From Scytonema tolypothrichoides VB-61278 (GTDB lineage Bacteria; Cyanobacteriota; Cyanobacteriia; Cyanobacteriales; Nostocaceae): a stretch of 64,000 nucleotides of DNA. A program made the position numbers and the translations under genes. How positions within the stretch are numbered: position 1 is the first letter of the stretch; each line of letters starts with the position of its first letter. The notes under the pieces are model-generated. The model made no database searches, was not told the origin of the DNA, and saw nothing but the letters and a program-made list of their open reading frames with translations. The DNA lies in contig NZ_JXCA02000031.1 in assembly GCF_000828085.3 (NCBI RefSeq), positions 65,858 to 129,857 of the forward strand, written 5' to 3'. Below are positions 1 to 9,114 of the stretch, piece after piece.

Positions 1-1320
1 ACATTAAAAGCTCACTCACCACAATTGTCCACCAAACAAGCCAAAGAAAAAGCAATTGCGACTTTAGAAAAAGTTAAAATTCCTGCCAGTCGTTGGAGTC
101 AGTATCCCCACGAGTTTAGCGGTGGAATGCGTCAGAGGGTGGCGATCGCCCTAGCCTTACTTCTGTCCCCCAAGTTAATTGTTGCTGATGAACCCACCAC
201 AAGTTTGGATGTCACAGTTTCCGCACAAATTTTGCAGGAACTCACACGGCTGTGCGGGGAAGAAAACATGGCACTGCTATTAATTTCTCACGATTTGGCT
301 CTTGTTGCCGAGTATTGCGATCGCATTGGCGTCATGTACAACGGCAAAATGGTTGAAACGGGTTCTTCCCAAGCTGTGTTCCAGAATCCCCAACACGAAT
401 ATACACAATCTCTCCTCAAAGCAGCTTTGCATATTCAAACAGTTGATGAAAGCATCTCACCCTCTGACTTCTCCTCTTTACCATTTCACAGAGGACAACA
501 CCAGAAGTCAACCCCCATACTTCGCGTCTTAGAATTACAACAACATTACACCTTAGAACCCAACTTTGTAGAGCGATTATTAAAACGGCAAAATCAAACG
601 ATTAAAGCGGTGGATGGAATCAACCTAGAACTCTATCCAGGAGAAATTCTGGGATTAGTTGGGGAGTCAGGTTGCGGCAAAAGTACACTATCGCGGACAA
701 TTTTGCAACTGATTCGTCCCACAGCAGGTAAAGTCGAGTTTTTGGGACAAGATTTAACGAACTTATCGCGCCAACAAGTTCGTGCGTCGAGGCGGCAAAT
801 GCAAATGGTCTTTCAAGATCCCCATGCTTGCTTAAATCCAGCGATGACAGTAGGACAAAGCATAGCTGATCCCCTGCTGATTCACAAGCTAGCGGTTCCC
901 GCGAATGCAAAACAACAGGTGCTGTCGATGCTGGAAAAAGTGGGGTTAAAACCAGCTCAAGTTTATTATGAACGTTATCCGTCGGATTTATCTGGGGGAC
1001 AGCAGCAAAGAGTGGCGATCGCCCGTGCTTTAATTACTCGTCCTAAGCTACTCATCTGCGATGAACCAGTGAGTATGTTAGATGCAAGCGTGCAGTCGCA
1101 AGTTTTAGATTTGATGTTGGAGTTGAAAGAAGAATTTGAGTTAACGTATTTATTTATCACTCATGACTTGTGGTTAGCGCGGTTTTTGTGTGATAGGATT
1201 GCTGTCATGAATAGTGGCAAAATTGTAGAAATTGGTCCCACTAAACAGATTTTTGCGAATCCACAACATCCTTACACAAAAACATTACTTGCTGCAGCTC
1301 CTTTGTTAGGGCGAGCGTAA
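1..1320 (+). CDS. Peptide-type ABC transporter, fused double ATPase (5' partial)
   Basis: The reading frame is open from base 1, so the gene begins upstream of the window. It carries two ABC ATPase domains in one chain, as in DppD-DppF fusions that power uptake of di/oligopeptides, nickel or glutathione. The first domain lacks its Walker A here (off the edge) but shows the signature FSGGMRQR, Walker B LIVADEPTTSLD and the switch histidine in LLISHD. The second is complete: Walker A GESGCGKST, Q-loop VFQDPHACLNP, signature LSGGQQQR, Walker B LLICDEPVSMLD and ITHD. The ending PYTKTLLAAAP is the usual tail of the oligopeptide subfamily. Permease and binding-protein genes are not in view, so the substrate is undefined. 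Probably a cytoplasmic-face subunit. Confidence 0.9.
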   Translation, partial: TLKAHSPQLSTKQAKEKAIATLEKVKIPASRWSQYPHEFSGGMRQRVAIALALLLSPKLIVADEPTTSLDVTVSAQILQELTRLCGEENMALLLISHDLALVAEYCDRIGVMYNGKMVETGSSQAVFQNPQHEYTQSLLKAALHIQTVDESISPSDFSSLPFHRGQHQKSTPILRVLELQQHYTLEPNFVERLLKRQNQTIKAVDGINLELYPGEILGLVGESGCGKSTLSRTILQLIRPTAGKVEFLGQDLTNLSRQQVRASRRQMQMVFQDPHACLNPAMTVGQSIADPLLIHKLAVPANAKQQVLSMLEKVGLKPAQVYYERYPSDLSGGQQQRVAIARALITRPKLLICDEPVSMLDASVQSQVLDLMLELKEEFELTYLFITHDLWLARFLCDRIAVMNSGKIVEIGPTKQIFANPQHPYTKTLLAAAPLLGRA

Positions 1321-1919
1321 TTGAGTACTGATTTATAAGTAATATCATGTGCGGATAAACACTTATAAAAACGAGGAACCCCAACCCTCCGGGGAATTCA
1401 AAGTCACCGAAGATTTGAGTCTCCGGAGGAGACGCTGCGCGTAAGTCCCAAGGGGACACACTGCGTGAACGCCCAAGCCGCGTGCGCTTGCGCTTACGGA
1501 GGAAACCTCCGCTCAAACTTCTCTCAAAATTCAAAGTATGCCCGAAGGGCACGCTGCGCTATCAAAAAAAGAATTCTTAATTTTGAATTTTGAATTGATA
1601 ATTTTGAATTCTCGCAAAGCGAGAGGGGTGAGGTCAAGCAGGAATTATAAGTAATTAAGCGGACTTGATATAACGACTGCTGAGTGTGAATGACTCATAC
1701 CAAGTTGCAATTCCCCGGTAGCAAAGTCAATTGCGAGTGCAACGAAGTGGAACGTAGACGCCCACCAGAAGGCTTCCCGTACTGCGAAGCAGATCCCGAA
1801 GGGTAGGGTAGCAATCTCCTCCAATCACAAACTACTACAACAGAACGCAACTTGGTATCAGCAGTCAAGAACACCAAAATTAAAATTTTGGTGGTTTACA
1901 TAGCACCTTTGAATCCCTA
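1321..1919. repeat. Repeat-filled intergenic region, no gene
   Basis: Bases 1397-1545 are GC-rich dispersed palindromic repeats, with units such as GACGCTGCGCGTAAGTCCC and CTTACGGAGGAAACC that recur near 13,620-13,800, 47,100 and 61,930. Bases 1565-1612 are AT-rich TTGAATT-type short tandem repeats. ORFs in this stretch are repeat translations. The rest contains the inverted-repeat-bounded element listed separately. Confidence 0.7.
1697..1858. mobile_element. MITE-like element with 12-bp terminal inverted repeats
   Basis: ATACCAAGTTGC at 1697-1708 is matched exactly in inverse by GCAACTTGGTAT at 1847-1858. The 138 bp between are GC-rich palindromic repeat sequence with no convincing ORF. The size and perfect inverted ends fit a small non-autonomous element or a large folded extragenic repeat. 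No flanking target duplication was identified. Confidence 0.5.
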
Positions 1920-2894
1920 CTAATTTTCCAGGCTATACTCTGAGTTATGCGTTCTGAATTCTGAGTTCTTCAGTTTGGGCATTTCTACACTCGAACCATG
2001 TAGTTCAACAAATCTATTAAAAAGCCACATTGTTTCGTGATTAGACAGCCTATTCTTTTTGATGATAGAGGCTACGTTTCTCTCAGCTAGCTTTCGTAAA
2101 TAAGGCAAATCTTCAATCAAAGTCAAACAAGAAGCAATATGCAATATAATTTGCAATATTGGTTTAGGCCACTCTAAATCGCTGTAGATATCAATCAAGA
2201 AATGATGATCATTCTCTGTTAATGGGTAGGCATAAAACATCACAGTTATTCTTTTATTTCTGTAAACGGGAATACTCAGTTCTACGGTGTATGGAGTATG
2301 CAGTATTAAATCCACCTCAACAATTGGCTGTCTCCAAATTCTTAAAATATTAACTGGAGAGTCTAAGAGGGTTTGAAATGTGATAATCCCGCCAAGAGAT
2401 GTGGATTGGATATTGCTAACTTGAACGATTCTTAAGTTATTCAAACTGAATTTATGAATCGTTTCCAAATGCTTTAAATTTAACAGATGGTAAATTTGGC
2501 AGACATAGGGAAAGCGTAAGATATATTCCTGGCTAATGATATGTCGCTTTTTTAAGTCAAAATCGCTGACTCTCGTTGGACAGAAAGAAAATTGATCTAC
2601 ATAACTTTCAATACTATCTACATCATTAAGATCAAAGTTCTGCTCTGGTTTTAAAAACAACCAACTCAAGAAAAAGAATGAGGCTGTCAATATTTGTATG
2701 ATTTCTATTACAGACAAATATCCATCAGCCAAGGCAGTGATACTTCTATCACTGATACCAAAAAGAAAAGAAGGTATCCCAAAGAACCAAATCCCATTTT
2801 TGAGTCTTAATATAAAGAAGGCAACATCTATTTGTATGGAATGATGGTTTTGCTCGGTTTTACTACCGTTATCTGGAACAATATTAACAGACAT
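1920..2894 (-). CDS. Membrane protein of unknown function
   Basis: This is a 324-aa protein that I do not recognise. The N-terminal third carries two hydrophobic segments, at about residues 33-50 and 64-82, which suggests membrane anchoring. The remainder looks like a mixed soluble domain facing the cytoplasm. No catalytic motif is evident. The ATG at 2894 is the only sensible start. The gene stands alone between repeat-rich spacers, with no operon partner. Codon and base use look like the rest of the window. Confidence 0.65.
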   Translation of the reverse strand: MSVNIVPDNGSKTEQNHHSIQIDVAFFILRLKNGIWFFGIPSFLFGISDRSITALADGYLSVIEIIQILTASFFFLSWLFLKPEQNFDLNDVDSIESYVDQFSFCPTRVSDFDLKKRHIISQEYILRFPYVCQIYHLLNLKHLETIHKFSLNNLRIVQVSNIQSTSLGGIITFQTLLDSPVNILRIWRQPIVEVDLILHTPYTVELSIPVYRNKRITVMFYAYPLTENDHHFLIDIYSDLEWPKPILQIILHIASCLTLIEDLPYLRKLAERNVASIIKKNRLSNHETMWLFNRFVELHGSSVEMPKLKNSEFRTHNSEYSLEN

Positions 2895-3306
2895 AGGAAT
2901 TCTAAAATTGACTATCCACTAGATAGAGAGAGATAATACCAGTTAAAAAAAGAATGTGACAAATGAAGCCAAAACCCCTCCCTAACCCTATCCAATAGTT
3001 GCGAAGAGTGCGCTTTCTTCGCGGGTGGGGCATCTGTCGCAAACATTTTTTAAAATGGTATAACTCTGGTGTTCTTTATAGGCTATTAATGGCTAATATA
3101 ACTTACATTACTCTTAAGTTGCAAATCTTAATATACATATTTTGTCTCAATTTAATGACAATTGAATTCTTCTTTCCAGTGAAACTAGAAAAGCATCCGA
3201 TGTAGAGACGTTGCATGCAACGTCTCTACATAAATTGCAGCAAATGGAACATCGTGCACTATCAAATTTATTACCAAATTCAGTAACGCCGTCTTTTCAG
3301 CCACAT
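2895..3306. other. Intergenic region with palindrome and C-rich repeat
   Basis: At about 2966-3041 lies a C/T-rich block ending in CGCGGGTGGGGCATCT; a relative occurs at 53,024-53,096 (CCCCTCCCCAACCC through GGGTGGGGTATCTT). Bases 3201-3230 hold a perfect palindrome listed separately. An apparent 68-codon ORF at 2999-3205 runs through the repeat and is not considered a gene. Confidence 0.5.
3201..3230. repeat. 30-bp perfect palindrome (TGTAGAGACGTT family)
   Basis: TGTAGAGACGTTGCA is followed by its exact reverse complement. Relatives at 16,187-16,216 and 27,667-27,694 lie inside genes, so this is a dispersed cyanobacterial palindromic repeat. This copy is intergenic. Confidence 0.85.
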
Positions 3307-4089
3307 CTATAATTTAACTGCAATAACTCGAATACGTTTATAATCTGCAAACCAAGTATTGTTTTTGTATAAACTTGGACGCAACTGATTCTCAATATCA
3401 ATAATGGTACTTATTTGAGCATCAGTAGATAATCCATTCAAAAAGCTATTTGCGAACATTTTGAGCCAGTTTTGCAGACCCTGTTCGCCATCCTCCAAAG
3501 GTGTGAGACGTTCAAAAAGAGTTGCATAAGTTAACTGGAAACCATGTTTTTCTAGCAAGCTTCCATATTCACCAATGCTAGGAAAGTACCAAGGATTTAA
3601 CGCTGTATCAGTAGGATAACCAGCTTTTTGTAAAGCGTTAAAAATAGCAGTAATAATGGCGTTTACATTCCCCTTACCACCAAATTCAGCTACAAATCGA
3701 CCACCAGGTTTCAATGCCCTATTTATACCAACGACAACTTCTTCAGCTTCTTTAATCCAATGAAGTACGGCATTAGAGAAAATACCATCAAATTTTTCTG
3801 TATATGCTAACTTTCTGGCATCTACCACATCAAAATCTAGCTGAGGATAGTTCTTACGAGCTTGTTCAATCATGGTAACAGAACTATCGATACCGATCAC
3901 TTCTGATCCTAGGCTGGCAATTTTATCAGTTAAATGACCCGTCCCACAACCTAAGTCAAGAATACATTCTCCTGGTTTTGGAGAGAGTAACTCTACTAAG
4001 TTAGCAGCAAGTTCAGAGACAAAAGAATGTTTACTATCGTAGAGTTCTGCATTCCACTGGTTTTTAAAATCAGCTGCTGTGTTGTCCAT
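3307..4089 (-). CDS. Class I SAM-dependent methyltransferase
   Basis: This 260-aa protein has SAM-binding motif I DLGCGTGHL at residues 45-53, followed by an acidic residue after the next strand (VIGIDSS). The N-terminus (residues 1-25, containing NAELYDSKHSFV) and a later NAVLHWI are typical of the trans-aconitate/biotin-synthesis-like methyltransferase group, which act on small acidic substrates. The ATG at 4089 is preferred. A longer frame to 4260 would translate the GGGAACA heptad repeat, giving a repetitive N-terminus that does not belong to the fold. The protein is cytosolic and the methyl acceptor is unknown. It lies downstream of the Uma2 gene on the same strand, 175 bp away. Confidence 0.85.
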   Translation of the reverse strand: MDNTAADFKNQWNAELYDSKHSFVSELAANLVELLSPKPGECILDLGCGTGHLTDKIASLGSEVIGIDSSVTMIEQARKNYPQLDFDVVDARKLAYTEKFDGIFSNAVLHWIKEAEEVVVGINRALKPGGRFVAEFGGKGNVNAIITAIFNALQKAGYPTDTALNPWYFPSIGEYGSLLEKHGFQLTYATLFERLTPLEDGEQGLQNWLKMFANSFLNGLSTDAQISTIIDIENQLRPSLYKNNTWFADYKRIRVIAVKL

Positions 4090-4167
4090 AAAAATACACC
4101 ACCATGAAAATTTGAGTAGGATGTATAGGATTCCTATTTGATTTTTGACGAAGCTAGGTATAGCTTT

Positions 4168-4203
4168 ATTGCTTTTTCCCTGTTCCCTGTTCCCTGTTAA
4201 GCG
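4168..4203. repeat. GGGAACA heptad tandem repeat
   Basis: The run of CCTGTTCCCTGTTCCCTG is a short tandem repeat typical of Nostocales genomes. It lies just upstream of the methyltransferase start. Other copies occur near 6,988, 22,080, 27,290, 33,680, 48,220 and 62,000. Confidence 0.8.
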
Positions 4204-4264
4204 TTCCCTCCCCTGACGAGTTGTTGAGAAATCAAACCGGATTCCTATATATATTTGCAAAGGC

Positions 4265-4909
4265 TTAGATACGAGAACGCACCCATGTTCTGAATTCTTT
4301 CATTCTAGCGTTTTCCCCTTTTTGAGAATCTAGCTGTATAAATTGCACTAATTCTTTGACAGGAAATGAGCCAAAAGCCAAACTTGTTTCAGACTCGATG
4401 TAACCAACATCTGTCAAAATATGAATTATTAGTTGACCACTAGCGAAACGCCAAACTTCCGGCACTTTCAGTTCAGCATAAACAGCCATCTTATCAATTG
4501 CTGAATGAGTTATATCAATCTCAAGCGCTAAGTCAGGCGGTGGATCAACTTTGAGATCAATTTTTATTTTTCCTCGCATGACAGCTTCATTTTGAATATA
4601 AAAACATTCATCTGCTTCTTTACCAGCAGCCTTTGGTTTGGAACGCCAAGTTGTTGATTTCAACCCCAAAATTTCTAGTCCAAGTTCTTCACACAGAATA
4701 ATGATTAACCGTCCGAAAGTCCAGCCATATCTTTCATGTTCTGGTAAAGGCGTCATCAGTTCTAGAGTTCCTTGATAGTAAGTCATACGGGGTATTGGGC
4801 GTTGGGCAAAAATTTCCAATAGCTGCTCGTACATCTCCCAATTGACGTTATATAGAACCAGATGAGAACCTTCAATTGGTGGTGTGGTTGGGGTTAGGGT
4901 TTGAGTCAT
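4265..4909 (-). CDS. Uma2 family (DUF820) PD-(D/E)XK nuclease-like protein
   Basis: This 214-aa protein belongs to the Uma2 family, which is greatly expanded in cyanobacteria and has a restriction-endonuclease-like fold. Visible landmarks are YYQGTLELMTPLPEHE (residues 44-59), EADECFYI around D100, PDLALEID with D126 and E130, and a lysine near 140 (the usual E-x(n)-K end of the core). The catalytic acidic residues therefore look intact. The biological role of the family is not established; a mobile-element or DNA-processing role is often suspected. The start is ATG 4909. A C-terminal fragment of a second Uma2 gene lies at 42,265-42,441. Confidence 0.88.
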   Translation of the reverse strand: MTQTLTPTTPPIEGSHLVLYNVNWEMYEQLLEIFAQRPIPRMTYYQGTLELMTPLPEHERYGWTFGRLIIILCEELGLEILGLKSTTWRSKPKAAGKEADECFYIQNEAVMRGKIKIDLKVDPPPDLALEIDITHSAIDKMAVYAELKVPEVWRFASGQLIIHILTDVGYIESETSLAFGSFPVKELVQFIQLDSQKGENARMKEFRTWVRSRI

Positions 4910-4987
4910 GTTTCACTTAAGCGCTCATCTAAAGATAAATATAGTACAAATGCACGCTTTTAGCTTTCTCTTGACGAGATGTTACAG

Positions 4988-5758
4988 TTATATAGCAGTA
5001 TACCCACCATCTACAAAAAGTACAGTTCCTGTTAAGTATGACGATGCATCTGATGCTAAAAACACAACAGGACCAATGAGTTCTTCTGGCTTACCACGAC
5101 GAGCCATTGGTGTAAATGTAACAATCTGCTGCTGTTTTTCTGGTTGGGTGTGTTCTACATTAGCTCCACTCATGATATTTTCAAAATAACCAGGGGCTAT
5201 CGCATTAACACGAATATTTTTCGATGCCCATTCTACTGCCATGACACGAGTGAGTTGCTTAATTCCTGCTTTTGCTGCACTATAAGCAACAAGTCCCTTA
5301 ATACCAATAACAGATGCTATTGACGAAATGTTGATAATTGAACCACCATGATTTTGTTCCATCATTTGAATAGCAGCAAGCCCAGAACAATTGAAACATC
5401 CTTTGAGATTGATATCTATAATTTGATCCCATTCATGTTCTTGCAAAGCTTCCGTTGGTTTAATAATATCAATGCCTGCATTGTTGACGAGGACATCAAC
5501 CCGTCCAAATTCTTTGACTGTGAATTTGATTAAGTCAATGCAGCTTTGACGTACAGAGATATCAACATAAGTCGCAGCAGCAGTACCAGTAGCATTGATT
5601 TCCTCAGCAGTTTGTTGCGCTTGCTCAATTGTAACGTCGCCTACAACGACTTTTGCACCGAATTCAGCTAAACCTTTAGCCATGCATTTTCCTAAACCTC
5701 GTCCAGAACCCGTGACAATGACAACTTTCTCTGTGAGGTTAAATAGATTGGTATTCAT
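4988..5758 (-). CDS. SDR-family oxidoreductase (classical short-chain dehydrogenase)
   Basis: This 256-aa protein is of classical SDR length. The NAD(P)-binding motif TGSGRGLG is at residues 16-23, NNAG at 92-95, the catalytic serine in NISS at 145/146, and YSAAK with Y159 and K163. The acidic residue after strand 2 (VVVGDV) favours NAD over NADP. The end, YLTGTVLFVDGGYTAI, is the usual SDR tail. It resembles gluconate 5-dehydrogenase and 3-ketoacyl-ACP reductase relatives; the substrate cannot be read from sequence. ATG 5758 is chosen because the longer frame to 5887 adds 43 residues encoded by an inverted-repeat element. Confidence 0.9.
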   Translation of the reverse strand: MNTNLFNLTEKVVIVTGSGRGLGKCMAKGLAEFGAKVVVGDVTIEQAQQTAEEINATGTAAATYVDISVRQSCIDLIKFTVKEFGRVDVLVNNAGIDIIKPTEALQEHEWDQIIDINLKGCFNCSGLAAIQMMEQNHGGSIINISSIASVIGIKGLVAYSAAKAGIKQLTRVMAVEWASKNIRVNAIAPGYFENIMSGANVEHTQPEKQQQIVTFTPMARRGKPEELIGPVVFLASDASSYLTGTVLFVDGGYTAI

Positions 5759-6217
5759 AAGTCTTAGTCTTAAACGCTGACAAGATTGTTCGACCTTTGT
5801 TTTCTCACATCTTGCACCAAGAAAATTTGATTGACTTTTAAAACTCAGTACGAAGTCTAAAGCCCTTATGATCCTCATAAAAGACAAGATAAATTGTGTA
5901 ACTTTATCACGCTGCTTTTAACTAAGTCCGGGCTTATACGGTTAGGTGCAAGATCTGAGTTTTGTCACTTTCAACAGAGAATCATTCCGATGCCTCATTT
6001 TTACATACTTTCGCAACAATCGTCTTTAAATGACAAACAACATATGGGCGATGCGGAAACCGCCGCCGCCAACGCGATAGGCTTTGCGTCAAGTCAGAGG
6101 CTTATCGCCCAATCTAAGATTCTGTCTAAGCTTCAGAATAGGCACGATATTTTTGTCATTTTGACAAAACAAAGCTAAAGTGACAAAAAACCTGAATTTT
6201 CGCTATATAGCATAGTT
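5759..6217. other. Spacer between divergent SDR and ABC genes
   Basis: The spacer holds an inverted-repeat element (5804-5959), a GC-rich repeat scrap around 6048-6095 and the likely promoters of both genes. The 94-codon ORF at 5894-6178 is judged spurious because it runs through the repeats. Confidence 0.5.
5804..5959. mobile_element. Element with inverted GGTGCAAGAT ends (copy A)
   Basis: CTCACATCTTGCACC (5804-5818) is the inverted partner of GGTGCAAGATCTGAG (5945-5959), with one mismatch. The interior is AT-rich and non-coding. The same ends bound 43,659-43,779 and 62,082-62,204. Confidence 0.55.
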
Positions 6218-6967
6218 ATGAGATTGAACAAAAATTCTCATGTTGCAGTTAAAGTCGAACAACTGCATAAATCTTTTGGAAACCTCAAGGTTTTGAAAGG
6301 AATTTCTACTGAAATAAAAAAAGGGCAAGTTGTAGCTATTATTGGTCCTTCTGGGTCTGGGAAATCAACTTTTTTGCGTTGCATGAATTTACTTGAAGTT
6401 CCGACTGGTGGGAAGATTTACATCAATGGAGTTGACATTACTGCACCAAGAACTAACATCATGAAAATTCGTGAGAAGATTGGTATGGTGTTTCAACACT
6501 TCCATCTGTTTCCTCACATGACGACGCTGAAAAATGTTACGTATGCGCCAATAAAAGTGAAGCAAGTTTCTGCCCAAAAGGCGCAAGAAGAAGGGTTGAA
6601 ACTATTAGAAAAAGTTGGTTTAACGGATAAGGCAGATGTTTATCCTTCGAGGTTATCGGGAGGGCAAAAACAGCGGGTGGCGATCGCACGCGCTTTAGCA
6701 ATGAAGCCAGAAATCATGTTGTTTGATGAACCCACCTCCGCCCTTGATCCAGAAATGGTGAAAGAAGTGTTGGAAGTCATAAAAGCCCTCACCCAAACAG
6801 GGATTACAATGGCAATTGTCACCCATGAAATGGGTTTTGCGCGAGAAGTTGCTGACCGAATCTTATTTTTAAATGAGGGATACTTGGTCGAAGATGCCCC
6901 ACCTAAAGAGTTCTTTTCCCACCCAAAAAACGAGCGCGCCCAGCAGTTTTTGGAAAAGATGCTATGA
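6218..6967 (+). CDS. glnQ: Polar amino acid ABC transporter ATP-binding protein (GlnQ-like)
   Basis: This 249-aa single ABC ATPase domain belongs to the polar amino acid uptake (PAAT) subfamily. It has Walker A GPSGSGKST (residues 43-51), Q-loop VFQHFHLFPHMT, signature LSGGQKQR, Walker B IMLFDEPTSALDPE and switch histidine in VTHEMGFA; the last three are diagnostic of GlnQ/HisP/ArtP relatives. The protein binds ATP at the cytoplasmic face of an amino acid importer. No permease or periplasmic binding protein lies on either side, so it is an orphan ATPase that must work with a complex encoded elsewhere. The start is ATG 6218. Confidence 0.9.
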   Translation: MRLNKNSHVAVKVEQLHKSFGNLKVLKGISTEIKKGQVVAIIGPSGSGKSTFLRCMNLLEVPTGGKIYINGVDITAPRTNIMKIREKIGMVFQHFHLFPHMTTLKNVTYAPIKVKQVSAQKAQEEGLKLLEKVGLTDKADVYPSRLSGGQKQRVAIARALAMKPEIMLFDEPTSALDPEMVKEVLEVIKALTQTGITMAIVTHEMGFAREVADRILFLNEGYLVEDAPPKEFFSHPKNERAQQFLEKML

Positions 6968-6987
6968 TTAGGTACTCAGTTAATTAA

Positions 6988-7011
6988 CCTGTTCCCTGTT
7001 CCCTGTTCCCT
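6988..7011. repeat. GGGAACA heptad tandem repeat
   Basis: About three copies of CTGTTCC lie between the convergent GlnQ-like and GTPase genes, abutting the GTPase stop codon. Confidence 0.75.
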
Positions 7012-8949
7012 TTAAAAAACCGTCAAATAGTAATCAAACCGCTCCTTGAGTTGTTCAACTGTCAAATTCCTTGTCCAATATTCTACTAAAGCATGACCAA
7101 AAGCCCAAGCATTTCGATCTGATGCAGCGGAGTTTTCTAGCAACAGAGGCCAGAGGGAGACCAAGTCAAAGTTGAGCGTGTTATTATTACCAGGATTCAA
7201 AAGCGAAAAAAGCTCATATGCCATTTGCAGCTTACCAATAACAACAGGCGTTTGTTCCACTGGAATTTTTTCTGCAAGCACATATGCTAAAGTAGGCGCG
7301 CCAGTTGATAAAGTGGAAATAAACTGAAGCACAGGACTTTTGAGCAGTGCAGCCAGTCCTTGAGTTGTTGTCATTTGGAAGGTGTAATGGTCGATAATTT
7401 TGGCTGCAGCGACGGTACGGGATTCTTGATCGCGTAAAAAACGGGCAAGACGGAGTTGCTTGGCTGGTGCGATCGCCTCCATCAATCCCAACGATAACGC
7501 CTCCACTCCCCAAGCCCTTCGACCTGTTTTGATGTCACTTGTAACCACAGGCAAAACTAAATTGCAAAAATCCCTGAGAGTTTCAGCACGATACTGGGTG
7601 GCTTCGCGAATCGAAATTTCTTTGGGGCGATCGCCCCATTCCCAATCATAAGGTGGTTCCCACTCACGTATAGGACGCAGACGATCCACCTGAGTCACAA
7701 TCGTAATCGTGGGCAAATCTGTAATCTCCGCCTTCATATCTCTGAGGAAATCCACATCCATTTGTAGCGCAGGATCAAGGGCAGGTGTCACTAACAGTAA
7801 TAAATCGGCATTCTTAGCATAATCGAGCACTTGCTGACGAAAATCCCCACGGTTTACTTGTTCAAATCCTGGTGTATCCCAAAGCCTCAGAGTTTCTCCC
7901 GTTGGAACTTGCCAGTGATAATTCTGAATTTTATCAGTACTGGGTAACACATCAACGGCTGCTCGTTCTGCCTGAAATAACGTGTTAATCAGGCTGCTTT
8001 TTCCAGAACCTGTTCGCCCCACCAACAGGATATTAACAGGTTTTTGCTGAACTGCAACGGCGGGTTCTGCTTGGGCTAGGATGTCTCGGAGTGTTTGGGT
8101 TTTCGCTTGGGGTGGAGTTGGTGTGGAAACGGTGGATTGTGAAGTTGGCAGTGTGGTACCACTGTAGAGGGCGATCGCCTGCCCTGATAAATTCCTCAAA
8201 GCAGCTTGCCGTAGTAACTGGCTAAAATTCACCAGCAGTTGTTCAGTTGCCCGGTTATTAGAACGCTTACTCGCAAGTTTCGCCACCGCCGCCACAGGAT
8301 TTAACAGCCACTGTGCCCAGTTCCAAGCTTGCAAAAGTTTACGAGCGGATGGCTCCAGTTTCTGGTATACTTCGTATGCTTCGTATGCTTGCCCAACACT
8401 CACCTGATTTAGGACAGGTGATAACTTTTGCATCCACTGGTCGAGGTCATCGACTGTTCCTCGAATCAAGGCGTAAGCTTGGGGAATGTAAATGTTGAGT
8501 AGGGGATACTTGACTTCAGGATAGTAGATTTGGGCGATCGCAGTCACAAGTTCCTGACACCGCTGCCAAAAAGTTAGCCAGTCTTCCCAAATTGGGCGAT
8601 CGTTCTGTGATTTTTTGAGGATATCTTGCAGTATAACTTCTGCTCGACTGGTGGCGTCACTTCCCGGTGGCAATCCTGTTGTCTCGTCTGATGTGTTGTC
8701 TGATTTCTTGTCTGAAAAGTCCAGTTCTTTACTGACTTGTGCGACAACCGCTTCCATTTGCGTGACAGCAGGTTGAGTCCATCGAACCAGTAGCCAACGC
8801 CAGCCAACGAAGACGAAGATAAATACGCCCCAAATCCAATTAATGCGCCACTCGTGGATTTGCAACCCTGCGGATATCAGCAAGAAGCTGATGATTGTTA
8901 CCAGCGGTAGTGCTAAGACGATCCACTGCCATACTTTTAACCGTATCAT
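7012..8949 (-). CDS. Membrane-anchored Era/dynamin-like GTPase
   Basis: This 645-aa protein starts with two hydrophobic helices (about residues 8-28 and 35-52) and a long helical region. A GTPase core follows at about residue 310: G1 GRTGSGKSS, a threonine-bearing switch I segment, G3 WDTPGFE and G4-like TQVD. A helical C-terminal domain follows. Related cyanobacterial proteins are annotated as GTPase or DUF697-like. The anchor and large helical flanks suggest action on the inner membrane, for example in remodelling or stress response; this is inference. The start is ATG 8949. The gene is convergent with the GlnQ-like gene and not clearly in an operon. Confidence 0.82.
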   Translation of the reverse strand: MIRLKVWQWIVLALPLVTIISFLLISAGLQIHEWRINWIWGVFIFVFVGWRWLLVRWTQPAVTQMEAVVAQVSKELDFSDKKSDNTSDETTGLPPGSDATSRAEVILQDILKKSQNDRPIWEDWLTFWQRCQELVTAIAQIYYPEVKYPLLNIYIPQAYALIRGTVDDLDQWMQKLSPVLNQVSVGQAYEAYEVYQKLEPSARKLLQAWNWAQWLLNPVAAVAKLASKRSNNRATEQLLVNFSQLLRQAALRNLSGQAIALYSGTTLPTSQSTVSTPTPPQAKTQTLRDILAQAEPAVAVQQKPVNILLVGRTGSGKSSLINTLFQAERAAVDVLPSTDKIQNYHWQVPTGETLRLWDTPGFEQVNRGDFRQQVLDYAKNADLLLLVTPALDPALQMDVDFLRDMKAEITDLPTITIVTQVDRLRPIREWEPPYDWEWGDRPKEISIREATQYRAETLRDFCNLVLPVVTSDIKTGRRAWGVEALSLGLMEAIAPAKQLRLARFLRDQESRTVAAAKIIDHYTFQMTTTQGLAALLKSPVLQFISTLSTGAPTLAYVLAEKIPVEQTPVVIGKLQMAYELFSLLNPGNNNTLNFDLVSLWPLLLENSAASDRNAWAFGHALVEYWTRNLTVEQLKERFDYYLTVF

Positions 8950-9114
8950 TGCCCCATACCCTGCTTTGAAAGAAGAATTTAGTTCCTAAATATAAACTTT
9001 AATTCTTTCTTTTGCCTTGCCCAAAAGGCTGGTAAGTTTTACCACAGCTCTTACTTAAACCCATTGATTTACTAACTTGCCCATAAAAGTTTCACCGTGC
9101 CAAAACATCACTAA

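Noticed and set aside
2999-3205. 68-codon forward ORF
   Set aside because: It overlaps a C-rich repeat and the palindrome at 3201, with no ribosome site.
5894-6178. 94-codon forward ORF
   Set aside because: It starts inside an inverted-end element and crosses a repeat scrap; no ribosome site.
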